Notes: a model not told the origin generated them from the letters alone. Counted from the stretch's first letter, positions 23,237-36,555 are shown. The stretch: 64,000 bases of DNA from Harmothoe impar (GCA_947462335.1 OX381707.1:58438073-58502072), one strand, 5' to 3'. Numbers and translations: made by a program.

Positions 23237-24107
23237 TGACTCAGGGTATTAACCCTGAGTAATATACACCTACTAATTTTGCGTTTTAAGACAATTTTGT
23301 GACATAGGAGAATCTTTATATTTTGGTTATCGTCCGACATAGACAAAAGTCGACAAAAACATGAGACAGGCAAGGTCGGGGGACAGGATCTAGCGCAAAT
23401 TTTTTTCTAAAAATCTAAATTTTTCTTGACTAAATTGAACTGCGATCTTTACGAATTTATTTCTCTCTTTCGCTATTATGTAAATGTATGAAAACAAAGC
23501 TACCGCCGCCATGGGCCTCCATAGGCTGCAAGGCATTAAGTTTTTGGGTGCAAGATAGAAATGACATTTTGAGCGAATTTGCCCGTATTTCTCTCTTTCT
23601 ACCCCCAAAGCGGGCAAAATCTGGGCACATTCTACCGCCAGGACCTATGCAACAAGTCACATCCACTCTATATCTATGTGTTAAGACAGGGGATGCACGG
23701 CAAAGGCATGGACGCGTAACACACGCCGCCCTGTAGCCGACCGACACAGCGAAACGGAAACGGCGATGGTGTCGCTGCTGATGCTCCGATCGACTCGCTT
23801 TACGGCCGAGATGTAAAACAGCGGTTACGCGCTGCTGGGCGCTGACGCCGACAGCCACCTGCTCGCCCTCAGCCACCTGCTTTCCCACAGCCACCTGCTC
23901 ACCTACAGCCACCACCTGGAATTTGATTATATATGACTTCCAATATATGAAATTAGGGTAGCTTTTTCTGGCGATTACGATTCTGCCGTCAGAAATGAGA
24001 AATAATGTATTGTGCTCAAATTAGATCACTCATTCGAATTCATTTCTGATGCCAGAATTGACAGATTACCCTGAGTCATCTGTGAGGACACTCACACACT
24101 CCATTTT
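23237..24107. mobile_element. ACCCTGAGT repeat family, copy 2
   Basis: Same block order as the copy at 40604-41438, with high identity. It starts with a hairpin ACTCAGGGTATTAACCCTGA and ends TTACCCTGAGTCATCTG plus a GTGAGG/CACTCAC hairpin. It carries an 18-bp minisatellite of the AGCCACCTGCTCNC type at 23848-23915. An open minus-strand frame spans much of it in both copies but shows no known domain and includes the minisatellite, so it is probably incidental. Confidence 0.8.
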
Positions 24108-26827
24108 TTATGTATCTCATCAAATAACTCGCAACGGCACGGCCATGTGGACCTTTCTTGTATTGGGTGATGTAATTAGTTTTCCACATTGCCTTCTAAG
24201 TATTGTGTCTTTTCAAACAAAGATTGCCTTCGTGATATCATGAATCAGAGAAAGAACAGACAGAAAGCCATTACTAAGGTTACAATGTACTATAAAAGGG
24301 ACGGTGCCATCTGAGACCATTTCTATCTAATAAAAAAAGGTTTATTAAATCATAAATTACACTACTTAAAAAAAGAAAAGCATATAACTCATTATAAGAT
24401 CCATTTTGTGTAATTAAGTGCCAAACACTGCTTGGGAAACTGCAGCTTCAGGTCACATAGCCAGCTCTCTTTGATACACAGTGTAACACTGTACCACATT
24501 GACATTAGATGCAACCACCATAAGACATAAACAGTCCTCTTTGATATTAATATGCATGAACAGTAAAAACATTTCGCTTGCCACTCAGATGCAGGTAAAG
24601 ACACAGGATCCCCCTCCAACAACCCTTAGATTTACTTTTAGCAGACCCCCTTTTTTGGCACCAGTTTCCATGGTTACAAGCAGATTGAATCAGTCATCTG
24701 TGCAGGATCCTGTGGTTAGTAGCGCCACATTGCCCAAGGCCACCATGCCCCGATTTTGCACCTCACTAGGTGACATCAAACCTGAATCAAATGCAGTTCC
24801 AAGCGTGAAAGTTGGTATCCATCTCGAGAAGAAAATGACTTGGAAGAACTTCAATCTGTATTGTATTATGGATGTTTATAGCTGACCCTACCTAGGGATT
24901 GGGTACAAACTACCGGTATGTGTAATTAGATAAAACTAGTATTATTGAAATTGAACATTCTAAGTGTGGTACATTTTATGCTTTTATGTGGAAAAAAAAT
25001 GTGCTGGCAATAATGCCATCTAAGACGGGCTTGGCAGTTCAATGCAAGGGACCTTCATAAGAAATGTGAGTCACTTGACACTCCCAAATCACTCCATACT
25101 TTTAATTTGTTAACTTTGTTAATGTCGAGTCTGACTTAATGGCTATTCCCGCAACTTTTTAACATGGCCGTGGTTGGCTTTGAGGCCTAGTGAGTTCGTT
25201 AAGAGGAGTTACGATGTATGGGGATGGTGGTGGGTGTGAGTTAGTAGGGGTGAGGATGGGTTGCGGTTGATCAGGCCAAGACTGACCCGAGTCGATGGCT
25301 CGTCTGCGTTGTAATCAGGATGGATCGATAGTGCCACAGACATAGAGGATATCCCTCCTGTACCCAGATCACAAGCCACATCTTGGCATCCTGCCCCCAT
25401 TCTCGAGCTACTCCCTGCCTTACCTGTTCAAACTGAGCTGCTCCTAAAGCCTTGGAGTTTGTAACCTGGTTCAAAGACCTTATATGGATAGTATTCTTGC
25501 CTGGCAAAGATCTATAGTATTTTTGCCTGGTCCAGGATGAGCACACTCTGATAAACGAAACTTAATTCAGAAAGAGAATATTGAGATGAGGAAACTCAAT
25601 TTATGAAGAGCACACTGTAAAAGAAAGTCAATTCAGTATGACCACAATGTGACATGGAGTTAAAGAAACTTCAGCATTAATACACTGATATTAAGAAATC
25701 CGCCCACTCAAAAAGGTCTGTTTCACTCTGACAATTGTCCCATGTAGTATAGTTGTACTGCTCTGAGGTGCACCTGCCAGACATTGAAGCCACCACAAGC
25801 AGCTACATCTACCGGTAGGTTTCCCTCTGTATATATAGCTAATTAATGTACAGTAGGTTGGTTGTTCTCTATAAGTATAACAGCATTAATAACCCCTCCT
25901 TCAGCGTGATGGTTGAAAGTTTAATTATTGTTCCCAAACAATGCCTTTGCTCGGAATTCAATTCGATTAGACTTAATAGGATCTTTAAAGCATTAACATG
26001 ATTTGCACACCTGAAACCTTTATTATATATTAAGGTAAACTATACCCTCCAGGTGGTCTGTTCTGTTAATTGTCACTGAGCTTGTCAGGTATCACACAGC
26101 CCATATCTGCTGACATAGGGTCTCTCACATGTGTACAGGCTAGGGTAGGGGAGCTGATTAAGACTGGTATCAGAGTTCAGAGGCAGTAGGTAAGGCGCAG
26201 GTGCTACAACCAGGAGGGTCTGCTAATAAGGCAGTCTTAGATTACCCCTTGCTCCCCTTCATGGTGTCTAATGTAAGGCTAGATTGGATCACATTTCATG
26301 ACATTGGGGTGTTAAGTTGAGCACGCTCACAATCTGATATTCCCATTAGATGTAACGAATGGTCTCAGTGCCGACATAGCTGGGGAAGAACGTCCATAGA
26401 CAAAGTGCCAAGTTAATTATGGATGTCTAATGAGTTAGGCACAGACGTAGGGAGAACATAGCCAGTCAAACAAGAACAAGCGGATGGAAACAAGAGAGTC
26501 CATCTCTAGAATCTGCCAAGACCCGACGATAGAATACACAAGATTCCAAAGCCATACCTCTCCCACATATAGAAAGGTAGGGACAGTGGGGCCTTGGTTT
26601 CCACTCAGAACCAAAGGAGGCTGCTCAAAGCTGATTGCGGTGAGACTCCAATAAATAGTTGCTTCCCCCACCCCTCTTGATGGCAGAAGGTGGATAGATT
26701 TGGTCTTAATTGTGAAGATTCAGGGGTGGGAACAGGGCAGTGAATGAAGAAGGGAGTTATTGTGGAAAAGGCCACCAAGTACAGAAAAGCCATGAGAGAC
26801 CCAGGAGGAGTAAGAGGCGGCCAGTGT
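24108..26827. other. Non-coding stretch
   Basis: No exon or mobile element that I can delimit. An open + strand frame of 128 codons at 24499-24885 shows no recognisable domain and no flanking splice signals. I treat it as chance. Confidence 0.5.
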
Positions 26828-26839
26828 TAAACCCTTTAA

Positions 26840-27052
26840 GGGCCGCACAATGTATTGTTGTATTATGCCCTTTGTCGTCATGATGCATGAATGGTAGACT
26901 CGTCAGGGCAGCGTTCCTTGGGAGTGTATCAGCCCTGCCTGACATGTTGGCATGATTCTTGCATGCAGCACCGGCGAATTGCTTGTCAGGGCTGCATTTA
27001 TGCATCATGACGACCAAGGACGGGCATGATGCATTAAAGCACTATACGGCCC
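26840..27052. mobile_element. TTAA-flanked palindromic MITE
   Basis: TTAA at 26836-26839 and 27053-27056 flanks termini GGGCCG...CGGCCC. Inner arms GTCGTCATGATGCATGAA and TGCATCATGACGAC are also inverted. The TTAA duplication points to piggyBac- or Kolobok-type mobilisation. Relatives are at 35617-35841 and, in parts, 8891-9093, 34581 and 42690-42860. Confidence 0.75.
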
Positions 27053-27605
27053 TTAATAGACCAAGGCCGTGAACACGGAGAGCTGGGAGGCAGACGCACT
27101 GATTGCCATCGATCTAGACGTATAGAGGACATCCCTCATGGGGCTTCCTTCCCCCTGATCGTGCCAGTCCCACTACCTCCCCCGCTACCTCCCCTGCAGG
27201 CTGCTCTCACTCTATAAACCCTAGCCACCTGTGGTATCTCTCCGCTTCTACTGTACCTTCTGGACACGCACTGGAGACCAGTGCTCTTAGTGCGGTATCT
27301 ATCTGACCAGTGCTCCACTTGGGGGAGTAGGCGGGGGAGGGTTAGGTAGCTCTATATCATAATGCACAATGCATTAACTTCATCTTTTATACACATTCTG
27401 AAATGTGATGGGCTCTACATGGGTTTGTCGGTTTGTATCAGGAATTTTGATTTTGGGGGAATGCACAGAATGGATTTTCTGAAACAAAGGGTAAACTAAT
27501 CACACCGGTAAGCACATTCATAATTATGATACATTTCAAAGAAATGCCATGAGCTGTGGTAGACTTACAGCATATCAAAGGCCTGTCCCTCTCACACCAT
27601 GTCTA

Positions 27606-27816
27606 TGTGGTGTCTGAGGTTAAAGAACCCTTGCTTCGGTAAATGTGCAGGCACGGGATTTCTATCTTTTGGATCATCTCATAGATTCGATCATCCTGGA
27701 TACGATAACCCTTCGGCCTACCATCACTTGTGAAAAACCTAACCTAATGGCAGTCTGGAATGCAAAATGCAACGTGCCCTCTGGACGTTAGGCTATCTAA
27801 CAAACAAACAAACAAG
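27606..27816 (+). mobile_element. SINE/LINE 3' end with (AAAC)n tail
   Basis: Contains GGTTAAAGAACCCTTGCT and CTCATAGATTCGATCAT and ends CTCTGGACGTTAGG...(AACA)n at 27798-27815. It is a diverged relative of 8522-8843 with a different tail repeat. Confidence 0.55.
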
Positions 27817-28248
27817 CCATGGGATTTTATGAAACACCAATATCCTATACCTAGTGTTTACCTACACTGTATACATTGAGTACAGCGGACACACTTGCTC
27901 ATCTCTCCCCTGCCTCTTGCAGCCACCTGCTAACAGGGGCGGCACACGAATAACGGCCTCAGCCATGGTGAGAGGGATATTCCTGGCCATGCTCGCAGAT
28001 TGTTATGTTGGCAGTGGGAGTTGGTAACGATGATAGAATATTGCCATTAGGGCCCTGCTGCGTCCCTAGTGGGTGTCACATATACATGACTGCCGCTCCA
28101 GTAGCTGCATGGCAGACGCACACAGGGCATACATTCATCACCACCAGCCATGTACATCCATACTGGGCCTGCATTTGTACAGAACTGCCAGGGGTATTAT
28201 GCCGAGGCAGCAGCTACCTACACACCAGTTTGGTGCACAGTGGTGTTA

Positions 28249-28290
28249 AATATATATATATATATATATATATATTTATTTATTTATATA
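28249..28290. repeat. (TA)n / (TTTA)n microsatellite
   Basis: TA dinucleotides grading into TTTA units. Confidence 0.95.
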
Positions 28291-28464
28291 GTGGGGCAAT
28301 ATGGTACTATCCCATCAGCCCTGCAGACAACCTGTGAGGGGTGCAGTGAGCATTGTAAAGGCTAAGGATACAGGCTGTGATGTATTGGTCTTCTCTGGGA
28401 TATCAGCTTAAATAACCGAATCTTATGCATGATGGCACTTATACACACGTATATTGGAATTGTA

Positions 28465-29055
28465 TAGAAAATGAGTGTTCGAGCCCCTATTATTGCTGAT
28501 TGGGAGTCCAACCCCCGCTGTTCCACTTTGCCCTATGTGTGAGAGGTAAAATTTGGGAATTATATGTACATGTATTATGATTATACAGCGGTAGACACTA
28601 ACTTTTTCAGCTGTGGGCCACCCGGGCCCGTAGCTCTAGAAAACTAAGGGCCCGGACTAAGATCTGTGGGCCAATGGTAAAAATTATGTTTTCTTTAAGA
28701 GAAAAAAAGCATGTACATTTCTGATTGGTCTATAAAAGACTAAAATTAATATGGCTGATTCAGGCACATTTCCCTCTTTCCAACGATATTATTATATTGC
28801 ATGACTATAGTTGTCAGGTAAACTTTCTTTAAATGTCTTGCAAATATTCCTGTGGGCCACCCGGGCCTGTAGGAATGCTATTTTGCAGAAAACTACGGGC
28901 CCGGACCAATAACTACGGGCCATTGGCTCCCGGGCCAGCGTTAGTGTCTACCCCTGTGATATAGGGTCTTGGCACCTTCTTTTGGAGGAGGGGGTGGACA
29001 GGAACATATCCAGGGCCTCTCTTCTGCAATCCCTCCCTTTTTCCTACGGCACTGA
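28465..29055. mobile_element. Second copy of the 1-215 repeat, split by a TIR element
   Basis: Flanking parts 28465-28585 and 28957-29055 match the left and right halves of the repeat at the start of the window. They are separated by the insertion at 28586-28956. This gives the relative age: the C-rich repeat is older than the inserted element. Confidence 0.6.
28586..28956. mobile_element. CAGGGGTAGACACTAAC element, short copy (371 bp)
   Basis: Left end CAGCGGTAGACACTAAC and right end GTTAGTGTCTACCCCTG. The interior has paired 'GGGCCACCCGGGCC' and 'ACGGGCC' blocks. It is the same family as 44821-45566. The CAGGG start is hAT-like. The flanks do not show a clear target duplication here. Confidence 0.75.
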
Positions 29056-31811
29056 GAAGGCCAACAGTCCTGAGCCATGACAGCAAACTCACTGTGGCTT
29101 TCGGCATCAGATCTGATAGACAAAATGACTACAAACGAATGGCTTCACCATTTGTATCCTCTCTGGAAGGGGCCCATCTGACAAAGCACTGCCAGGGGGG
29201 TAAAACGCAGAGCGGAAGCCAATAGGACAGCCGTCTCCAGTCTTTACTGTGGATGGAAGTCCTGCTCACTCCGAAAAGGTCAAAGGGTTAGAACAGGAAA
29301 CTTGTCATCTCCAGACAATTTCCACTGCGGCTATACCATCTAAAATCGTATCCCTTTCGAGATGGGAAGGTCCGTGCAGATAGCTATTCTATTGTGAAAC
29401 CTTATGTATGATATACAAGATTAAGACCTCGGGAAATAGAATATTTCAAATATATAGGAGGGTATAAAATGTTGCTGTTCTTTGTATAAACCCATCCAGC
29501 AGTCCCTGCACCCAGTGATGAGTCAGAATCCTTTGATGGGTCAGAATCAACTTACTCCCATAATGATCATAGGGTGTTTAAAAGAAGGCATGTATATATA
29601 TATATACTGGAAAGATTGTTAAGTAGGTGGTCCTCAGTTTGATGAAAAGTTCATGTGATCTCTTAATGGTGGGGACGTGATTTTAATGCCTCCTCCAGTC
29701 GGTCTTACCGAAGCAGGGTACCCAGGGGTGGAGGGGGAGGGAGGGGGGGGGGGGTGAAGAGTGGGCACATCACTCCGCTCTTCCCATCAGAAGCCATTAG
29801 ACAGGACGCAAACTGTCACCTTGTCTTGGTTTTATAAGACACGTCATTAAACATGTATAGATCCCATCAATATATGATAGAAAGGAGATGCTAAAATGGA
29901 GATGTCTCTTGTAGTTTGGTGCAGACTTGAAGGATGAGACCATTATCCTATGCAAAGCACAGGTACCCGGTAGTTATCTTCTAGGAACTAGAACTTCATA
30001 TTTATTAGATTTTTACTTTTGCAGTTCAATTTCTTATACATGGTATTCGTGGTCACTTAAGTACTGGATGAAATAGGAGAAAAGAGCCAGTTTCACATGG
30101 AGTCTATAATTAGTACAGTGAAAAATTAGACAACAGCCAAAATAGTGAATCCCCATCAATTCACCCGATTTAAAGACGAGGGCTCCAGTGACCCAAAAAC
30201 ATTTCTCTTTATGTATACTCTACATATTTCTTCTTTATGTCATGCATGTTAAAATAATCTAAATTTGAAAGAAAACTTGGGTCTCAATGCTAGTTTCTTC
30301 AGGACTGGCCATGTAAGAAGGATGCCTTTGCTATTGAATCAAATGGTCGCTTGAAATGGTCATTTCTGGTGTGTTTTGGTAAATAAGTCCCATGCAAGGA
30401 GAGCAATTGAATTCCTATCTTGAGTTAACCTCAATGATATATAACAATCAAAATAATAATGTAAAATCGGCACCGTAAAATCATATTAGAGTCTAGATGC
30501 CAAAGGCCCAAGTGTAAATCCCATGCTCACAACTATCCTCACCACTCACTCCGCAGTGCTCAACGCCAACTGCAGATGGGAATTTAAGTGCGGTTCCTCT
30601 TGATAAATATCCCGCTAATTAAATTGAGCACAGTTTACACGCGGCTGGTCGGTGTTTTATCGGTGCGCGTCCGGACCTCTGTCAGCATCAATCTACATCA
30701 CTTCTCATGGCAATGTGGATGCGCCAGGGACACCATCTTTACAGGGTGTCAGCTTTAGTGGGGTGGAGGGAGTTTCAGAGGGGGGGGGGGCAAATGCATT
30801 GGGAAAAAACGTCTTTTAATATTGGAAAGGCGTCTCCCAATTTTGAAGGCACGCCAGATTAGTGGAGGTTAAGTGTCGGATTTGGGGAAGTTATGCGTGT
30901 TTTGGAAATGAGAGCTGGAATGAGATGTACACTGTTGTATTGAAAGGGAAACAATGTCAGTGCTGCCATCATGATACACTAAAGCCGGTGATCCACTGTT
31001 GCGGATTTGCTACGATTTTGCTGCGAATGTGACTCGTGCGACTAAACACGGACAGAAAATTCCAGCAGTGGATCAGCTGCTGCGAGTCCCTGCAACGTCA
31101 CTGCATGTGAGAGACGAGGGGCGTACAGCTGTACTTGCAGAAATCTAAAATTTTAATTTTTGCGAGTGGACTTGCAAGCCTCCCCCGTACAAGCAGATAT
31201 GAGGCAAGTACGGTGCTGCAGTGATGCATCCGACCCTTAGGGGATATACATCGACCCTGTTGAGTCTGTATAATGCATGTCTACAGCATTGGAGAGTTAC
31301 TGACCAGTGCCACAGCCATGCATCATAACAACAAAAAAGCATAGCACAATACAACACAACGCTGCCCCAAAAGGGTTACTGAACTATAGCCCAGCTGGTG
31401 AGATATGAACATGGCCTCCTGTTGTGTTCACAACCCACAGTAGGAGGCCTTATTCCCACCTCCAGTCCATCACCCCACCACAGGAGTAGCTATACAGCCT
31501 CCGTCTAGAGCCACTACCTCCCAGTGCCCAAACTCCATGCACACACTCAAAAACATGTCCTGCTGAGAACAGACCACCTCCTGAACTGTTGCGAATCAGG
31601 CAACATTGGTGAGGTGAATAAGAGGGAAGCAGCCATTACCTAACGAATAGAAACATAGAGCGGCAGGTGGTGTTAACCTTTGGGCAATCAGATCTTGTGG
31701 TCCCTGATCAAATCTGGCTATGTGTGACTTGTTACATCTGGGGAAATGAATTGGTTGGAAAATGTACGCTATTGCAGAATTGCTACATCTGCCTGGTAGA
31801 AGAATTTTGCC
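29056..31811. other. Non-coding stretch
   Basis: No gene. It contains a G-run tract (29728-29754), a DR1-like AGGTCAAAGGGTTA (about 29278-29291), a second G-run at 30780, and a small hairpin element with TGATCCACTG ends (30989-31066). Otherwise I see nothing. Confidence 0.45.
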
Positions 31812-32721
31812 TACACTGTAAAAAAAATGTCGTCAAAATGACGGTGAATCTCCGGCAACTTTTGGGACATAACTTTCACTGTTATTTTGACGGTGACGGT
31901 CACCGTCAATTTTACGTAAAATCACTGTTAATTTTACCTAGAATCACCTTAATTTTACGTTGAATCACCGTTAATTTTATGTAGAATCACCATTAATAGA
32001 TTCAGAGTATTCAAATATACAGAGATTCAGCGTTATTGCCAGTGCTATTACAGACTTTGTGAATATTCTATAAGCCTCGTAGGGAGTCTGATTATGGTGA
32101 CTTTAGTTACTGTAGTATACAGCTAAAAACTTACGGATGAGCCATACTTTGACTTTGCCCTGATCCTATATGCCACACTGGCGATCTGACTTGCATACTA
32201 GCCATGGCCTATACAAGAGGTTTTACTGTATAGGATTGATACAAGCCAGAGTTTCCAGAGGTGGGGATATATGCATAGTATGTTACCACAAAATAGGTGT
32301 ATAGATCCATACAGCTACTTTCTTCTGGATATTATCAAGTGATCATGGTATCTTATCAAACCTATCACAAGATTGAATTGTTTAAATTGTCAAACATTTA
32401 GGTTAATTGAAAATTACCATTATTTCAACATGCATACTCCCCTTCAAGGGCTCACACTCTTCAGAAAAATCTTCTTACAAACCAGGCCACCTACCTATGG
32501 CAGGATCCACTATAATTTATTATGTGGCTCCCTCTGGGATTTGACATTAGAAAATGAATTTACGTTGAATCATTGTAATCCAAACCAGGTTAGCATTTAA
32601 CAAGGATCCACTGTGAAATGGCTGATATTTACGATGCTTCATTGTATTCCAAATAATGGTGAATCAGCGTTAAATTTTACAGAGTGAATCTGTAAAAAGT
32701 ACATCTATTTTTTACAGTGTA
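31812..32721. mobile_element. TACACTGTAAAAAA element with internal 22-bp repeats (910 bp)
   Basis: Left end TACACTGTAAAAAA and right end TTTTTTACAGTGTA are inverted, with TA at both borders. Within 31895-32000 is an imperfect tandem of AATCACCGTTAATTTTACGT-like units (~5 copies); isolated units recur near 32560 and 32660. A pogo-like fragment (32180-32240) lies inside, which suggests nesting. No transposase frame was found. Confidence 0.65.
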
Positions 32722-34000
32722 TGTATACATAGTCATAGTAAATCATAGCATGCTTATGTATTTCTTTTTATTATAAAATAAATTAAAAGATGTATATTCT
32801 CATGATTTTCTGATAAAGGGTTGCGGGTTCCAATAATATGGATTATCAGATAAAGTGATGGAAGACATACTCTTTGATTTCACTTTTTCTGTACTTCTCC
32901 GTGCTCACCAGAGTAATTGGGTAATGCAGTTAAATCTGCAAGGTGGATTTGCGAAAAGAAAATGCCTCATGATATTTTGTGCACCCTGATAATAAAACAA
33001 AAATCCTTTCCGTCTCGGATTAGCCTAAATGAAACCCAAGATGCATTGGACCAGCTCTTTAGGGACAGGAAACTAATTTGTGGGCAGTGTTTTTGGAACC
33101 ACCCACCCAGCCTGCCGTCCTTAAGAGCCCTCTGGAGACCTCCACGAAATTAGCCAAGAGGATGGCCAAAAACTGCCTCTCTGTAATGGCCTAATTGGAC
33201 CATGCTTCAAAAAAAGGCGAAAATTAAAATTTCAAGCTCTTTCTGAGACGTCATGAAATTCAGATTTTTCCAATTACTGCATCTGTTGAAATCATAAATT
33301 GTATTTGTTGTCAGTGACAAATAGCCATATTGTGGGAAATAATCCTCTGATGAGTCTCCTCCCAAATGAAATAGGGAAAGTGAACTTTGTGTTTTGTCAC
33401 CTGCTCTTTTTCACCTGATGGTTCATGACAACCGTGACTGAGTGTCTATTACTTCATATTGGCATGGTATTTCATGTTGTGTGCAGAACATGTATGCATG
33501 TTGCCTCTTTTTGTCTTCTGTGGCACAGGGAACTGACTATACTGTATAATGTATGTGCCTACTTACCCTAGTGTGTTGTGTGTTTGTAGATGCGGGTGGT
33601 GCAGTAGGCTAGGACCGGCACATTATGATAATTGGTTTATGTTTTCCAATATGGGGGTCGCTATGAAAGGTCTTGTTTCATTTAATTTAGATGAAATGAA
33701 CTATTAATTCCGCCTTTAAACACCATTGCCATCGTCTCTCACACAAGTAAAACACTAGCATTTCTCTAATTTGAATCTTGAAAAAGATTATAATCAAATT
33801 TCTAAAAAGAGATCTTCCATATTCGACTGGTGTTATTTATCTCTTATTATCTGAACCTATTTTCAAGTGTGATTAGGGAACACAGTGTAGGGGCTTCTTA
33901 ATTCCTGTTCCCTGGTGGAAAGCCCGAAGGGGTGAAACATTAGGGTGATCAATGCGCCCCTCCCGTATCAATCCAGTACTGTGGACGTGTGTAGGTGGAC
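32722..34000. other. Non-coding stretch
   Basis: No supportable gene or repeat. An open + frame at 32917-33153 has no recognised domain. The segment around 33190-33360 is of unknown role. Confidence 0.45.
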
Positions 34001-34004
34001 AGAG

Positions 34005-34078
34005 AGGCCCGTGGTGTAACGGTTAGCATACTGGAAATCGGTGCCAGAGATGGGTTTGATTCCCGGTGGATCTAGGTG
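34005..34078 (+). repeat. tRNA-derived sequence (SINE head or pseudo-tRNA)
   Basis: A box TGGTGTAACGGTTAGC and B box GGGTTTGATTCCCGG in correct order and spacing. Acceptor-stem pairing is not evident. Confidence 0.55.
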
Positions 34079-34580
34079 AAAACCACTTTTCACCTATACG
34101 CACCCCACACAACAGTAACATTTAGCTATGTTACATTGGACCAAAATATCATAATAAGATTTCCATTAAAGAAGAATAGTCTAGAATAATATACTATATA
34201 CAATACTGAAATGTCATGTAAGCCAACACCAACATTCACCCATATCTCTACCGGCTTTACACAGTATGTAATGCATGCGTTATGTATTCTCGTTATATGG
34301 CTGGAAATGAAACACTTTGCTGGTGCTGCTGATTAATACACCGTATTGTTACATAGCCTATTAGTATGGGGTGTGCCCGCCACCACTCGTAAATCACACA
34401 TGTGTGGCCGGGCAGACACAAGGGGGCCCTTTAAGTCTTACCCTGGGGTTTCAGCCATGGTGCTCATACGTAAGACATCGTCTTCTCTCTACACTCCACT
34501 GTTGCACATGTACCAAGTGAGTGCCAATATCCAACCGGTAGGATAAACGCTGGCTGAGGCTGTAGAAGAGAGAGGTGGTT

Positions 34581-34700
34581 AAGCCTTTAAGAGCCGCATT
34601 ATGGTTCAATGTGCTATGGCCTTTCTCGTCATATTGCATGAGTCCAGCCCTGGGGAGCTCAGGCAACTCTCGTGACATAACCACTGACTCGGTCACTTTA
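34581..34700. mobile_element. Left-end fragment of the TTAA-flanked MITE family
   Basis: Starts CTTTAAGAGCCGCATTATGG and contains TCGTCATATTGCATGA and AGCCCTGG, matching the left half of the 26840-27052 type. No right end was found. Confidence 0.45.
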
Positions 34701-34872
34701 GCGTGCAGCTCTGTCTATGTATATGGATATACCCCCGTATGCATGCATCATGCCGACCATACATACCATATATATTCCCAAATAGACGACATAACGTGAC
34801 AAGTACACATGGCACACTTCCCTCAGACCTCATAATACTGAATACGCACAACTCCATAGTCTATCCTTCATG

Positions 34873-35475
34873 CAATAACCCCATGGCGGCTCTTACCAGC
34901 CCCTGTGTCCATGGTGACAGACCATTCATGATCTACCCTTAGTGCAATAACCCCAAGACGGCTGTTACCAGCCCCTGTGTCCATGGTGACCGTCCATAGT
35001 ATTAGTCTACCCTTACTGCAATAACCCCAAGACGGCTGTTGCCAGCCCCTGTGTCCATGGTGACCGTCCATAGTATTAGTCTACCCTTACTGCAATAACC
35101 CCAAGACGGCTGTTACCAGCCCCTGTGTCCATGGTGACCGTCCATAGTATTAGTCTACCCTTAGTGCAATAACCCTAAGACGGCTGTTACCAGCCCCTGT
35201 GCCCATGGTGACCGTCCATAGTATTAGTCTACCCTTACTGCAATAACCCCAGGACGGCTGTTACCAGCCCCTGTGTCCATGGTGACCGTCCATAGTATTA
35301 GTCTACCCTTAGTGCAATAACCCTAAGACGGCTGTTACCAGCCCCTGTGCCCATGGTGACCGTCCATAGTATTAGTCTACCCTTACTGCAATAACCCCAG
35401 GACGGCTGTTACCAGCCCCTGTGTCCATGGTGACCGTCCATAGTCTACCCTACAGCAATAACCCCAAGACGGCTG
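34873..35475. repeat. 74-bp minisatellite, about 8 units, with a two-unit higher-order pattern
   Basis: CCATGGTGAC landmarks recur at 34981, 35055, 35129 and 35203 and onward, a 74-bp period. Two unit types (CCCTAAGACGG with GTGCCCATGG, and CCCCAGGACGG with GTGTCCATGG) alternate in the last four units, so the array grew at least once by duplication of a 148-bp dimer. The first and last units are shortened and diverged. Confidence 0.95.
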
Positions 35476-35616
35476 TATCTATAAGTCATGGACCTGACAG
35501 GTGGGTGTTACCCCTGGTGGTGTTGACAGATGGTAGTAGTCCGGCAGTATAGTACCATGACCCAAAATTGGAAGGACCCATAAAGTATGAATCATGTGGC
35601 ACTGTGTACCCTTTAA

Positions 35617-35841
35617 GGGCAGTATCGTGCTTTGATGTGCTAGGTCATTATGTGTGAATGCAGGCTGGTCAAGTAATTCTCCCCTGCTGCATTCAAACAT
35701 CAGTCCAACCCTATGCAGTTGATACACTGTCATAGGGTCGGCATAATGCATGAATGCAGCCCTGGCGAGTAGACTTTCCAGGGCATTTTTTTTTGCATTA
35801 TATAGAAATAGGACATAGCATTCGAAAGCACTGTGCTGCAT
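35617..35841. mobile_element. TTAA-flanked MITE
   Basis: TTAA at 35613-35616 and 35842-35845, inside an inverted ACCCTTTAA / TTAAAGGGT context. Ends GGGCAGTATCGTGCTTT and AAAGCACTGTGCTGCAT. The interior shares GGGTCGGCATAATGCATGAA and CAGCCCTGGCGAG with the other members. Confidence 0.7.
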
Positions 35842-36364
35842 TTAAAGGGTTAAGGCAGCCTCTTGTATATATAACATTAAACATCACCTGCAGCTGAGGC
35901 ATATCCTTCACCAGCACTGCTGTTAGTCACCCAGAGACTAAGGCTGATAACAATCTGCTCTAAACAAAATAACCAAGGTGCGAAGCCTTTGTCTTAGCCG
36001 CCCACCGTGGGTTAATGTGTATAAAACCCCACTATTCTCTTTCCATAGTAGCAAGTGCTAGCCCGCCCTGCCCACACCTAACCCCAACCCACAAAAGGGG
36101 ACCTACAAGGATGCAGATTGAGACAGGCAGTAATTGGATTTGAGAGCTGCACAGTCCACCCTGAGCAGCTCACCACTGCCCCGGGTGCTGCCAAACTGCC
36201 CTGAGGTTCCCCCAAACTGCCCCTTGTGCATGATAAGCCACAGAGCACCGCCCCCTCCACCCACCATGCAGTCTCGGGCCCCGACTGTATGTTTACAGTC
36301 TGGGAGATTACTTAGGTCTATGTACCTACACTGGTCCACATACCCTGCTATACTCTATAGGCCC

Positions 36365-36420
36365 ACTAGTATCAGCAACCATGGGAGTGTGGGTTCGAAC
36401 CCCACTCTTGCTCAATTATT
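36365..36420 (+). repeat. Truncated tRNA-like 3' half
   Basis: GAGTGTGGGTTCGAACCCCACTC forms a perfect T-arm with B box, but no A box is present at the right distance. Pseudo-tRNA or SINE fragment. Confidence 0.4.
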
Positions 36421-36555
36421 GTACTGTTGATATCTGCATATTGCACCTAAATTGAGATAATGTACTTAGTCACATATCTAATAGCTTATATAACTATGTC
36501 AATTAAAATGGATTTATGCTTCAAATGGGCTAAATAAATAATGTAAAAAAACGAA

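Noticed and set aside
23457..23915. Open minus-strand frame with VAVGEQ repeats, partly conserved in the copy near 40900-41230
   Set aside because: It lies in a dispersed repeat and runs through its 18-bp minisatellite. Conservation is explained by recent copy identity, and the copy near 6800 does not keep the frame.
24499..24885. 128-codon open frame on the plus strand
   Set aside because: No domain, no splice context and no repeat match; treated as chance.
27922..27967. Candidate small exon between CTCTTGCAG and GTGAGAGG
   Set aside because: The encoded residues match no part of alpha-catenin, and one weak donor/acceptor pair per kilobase is expected by chance.
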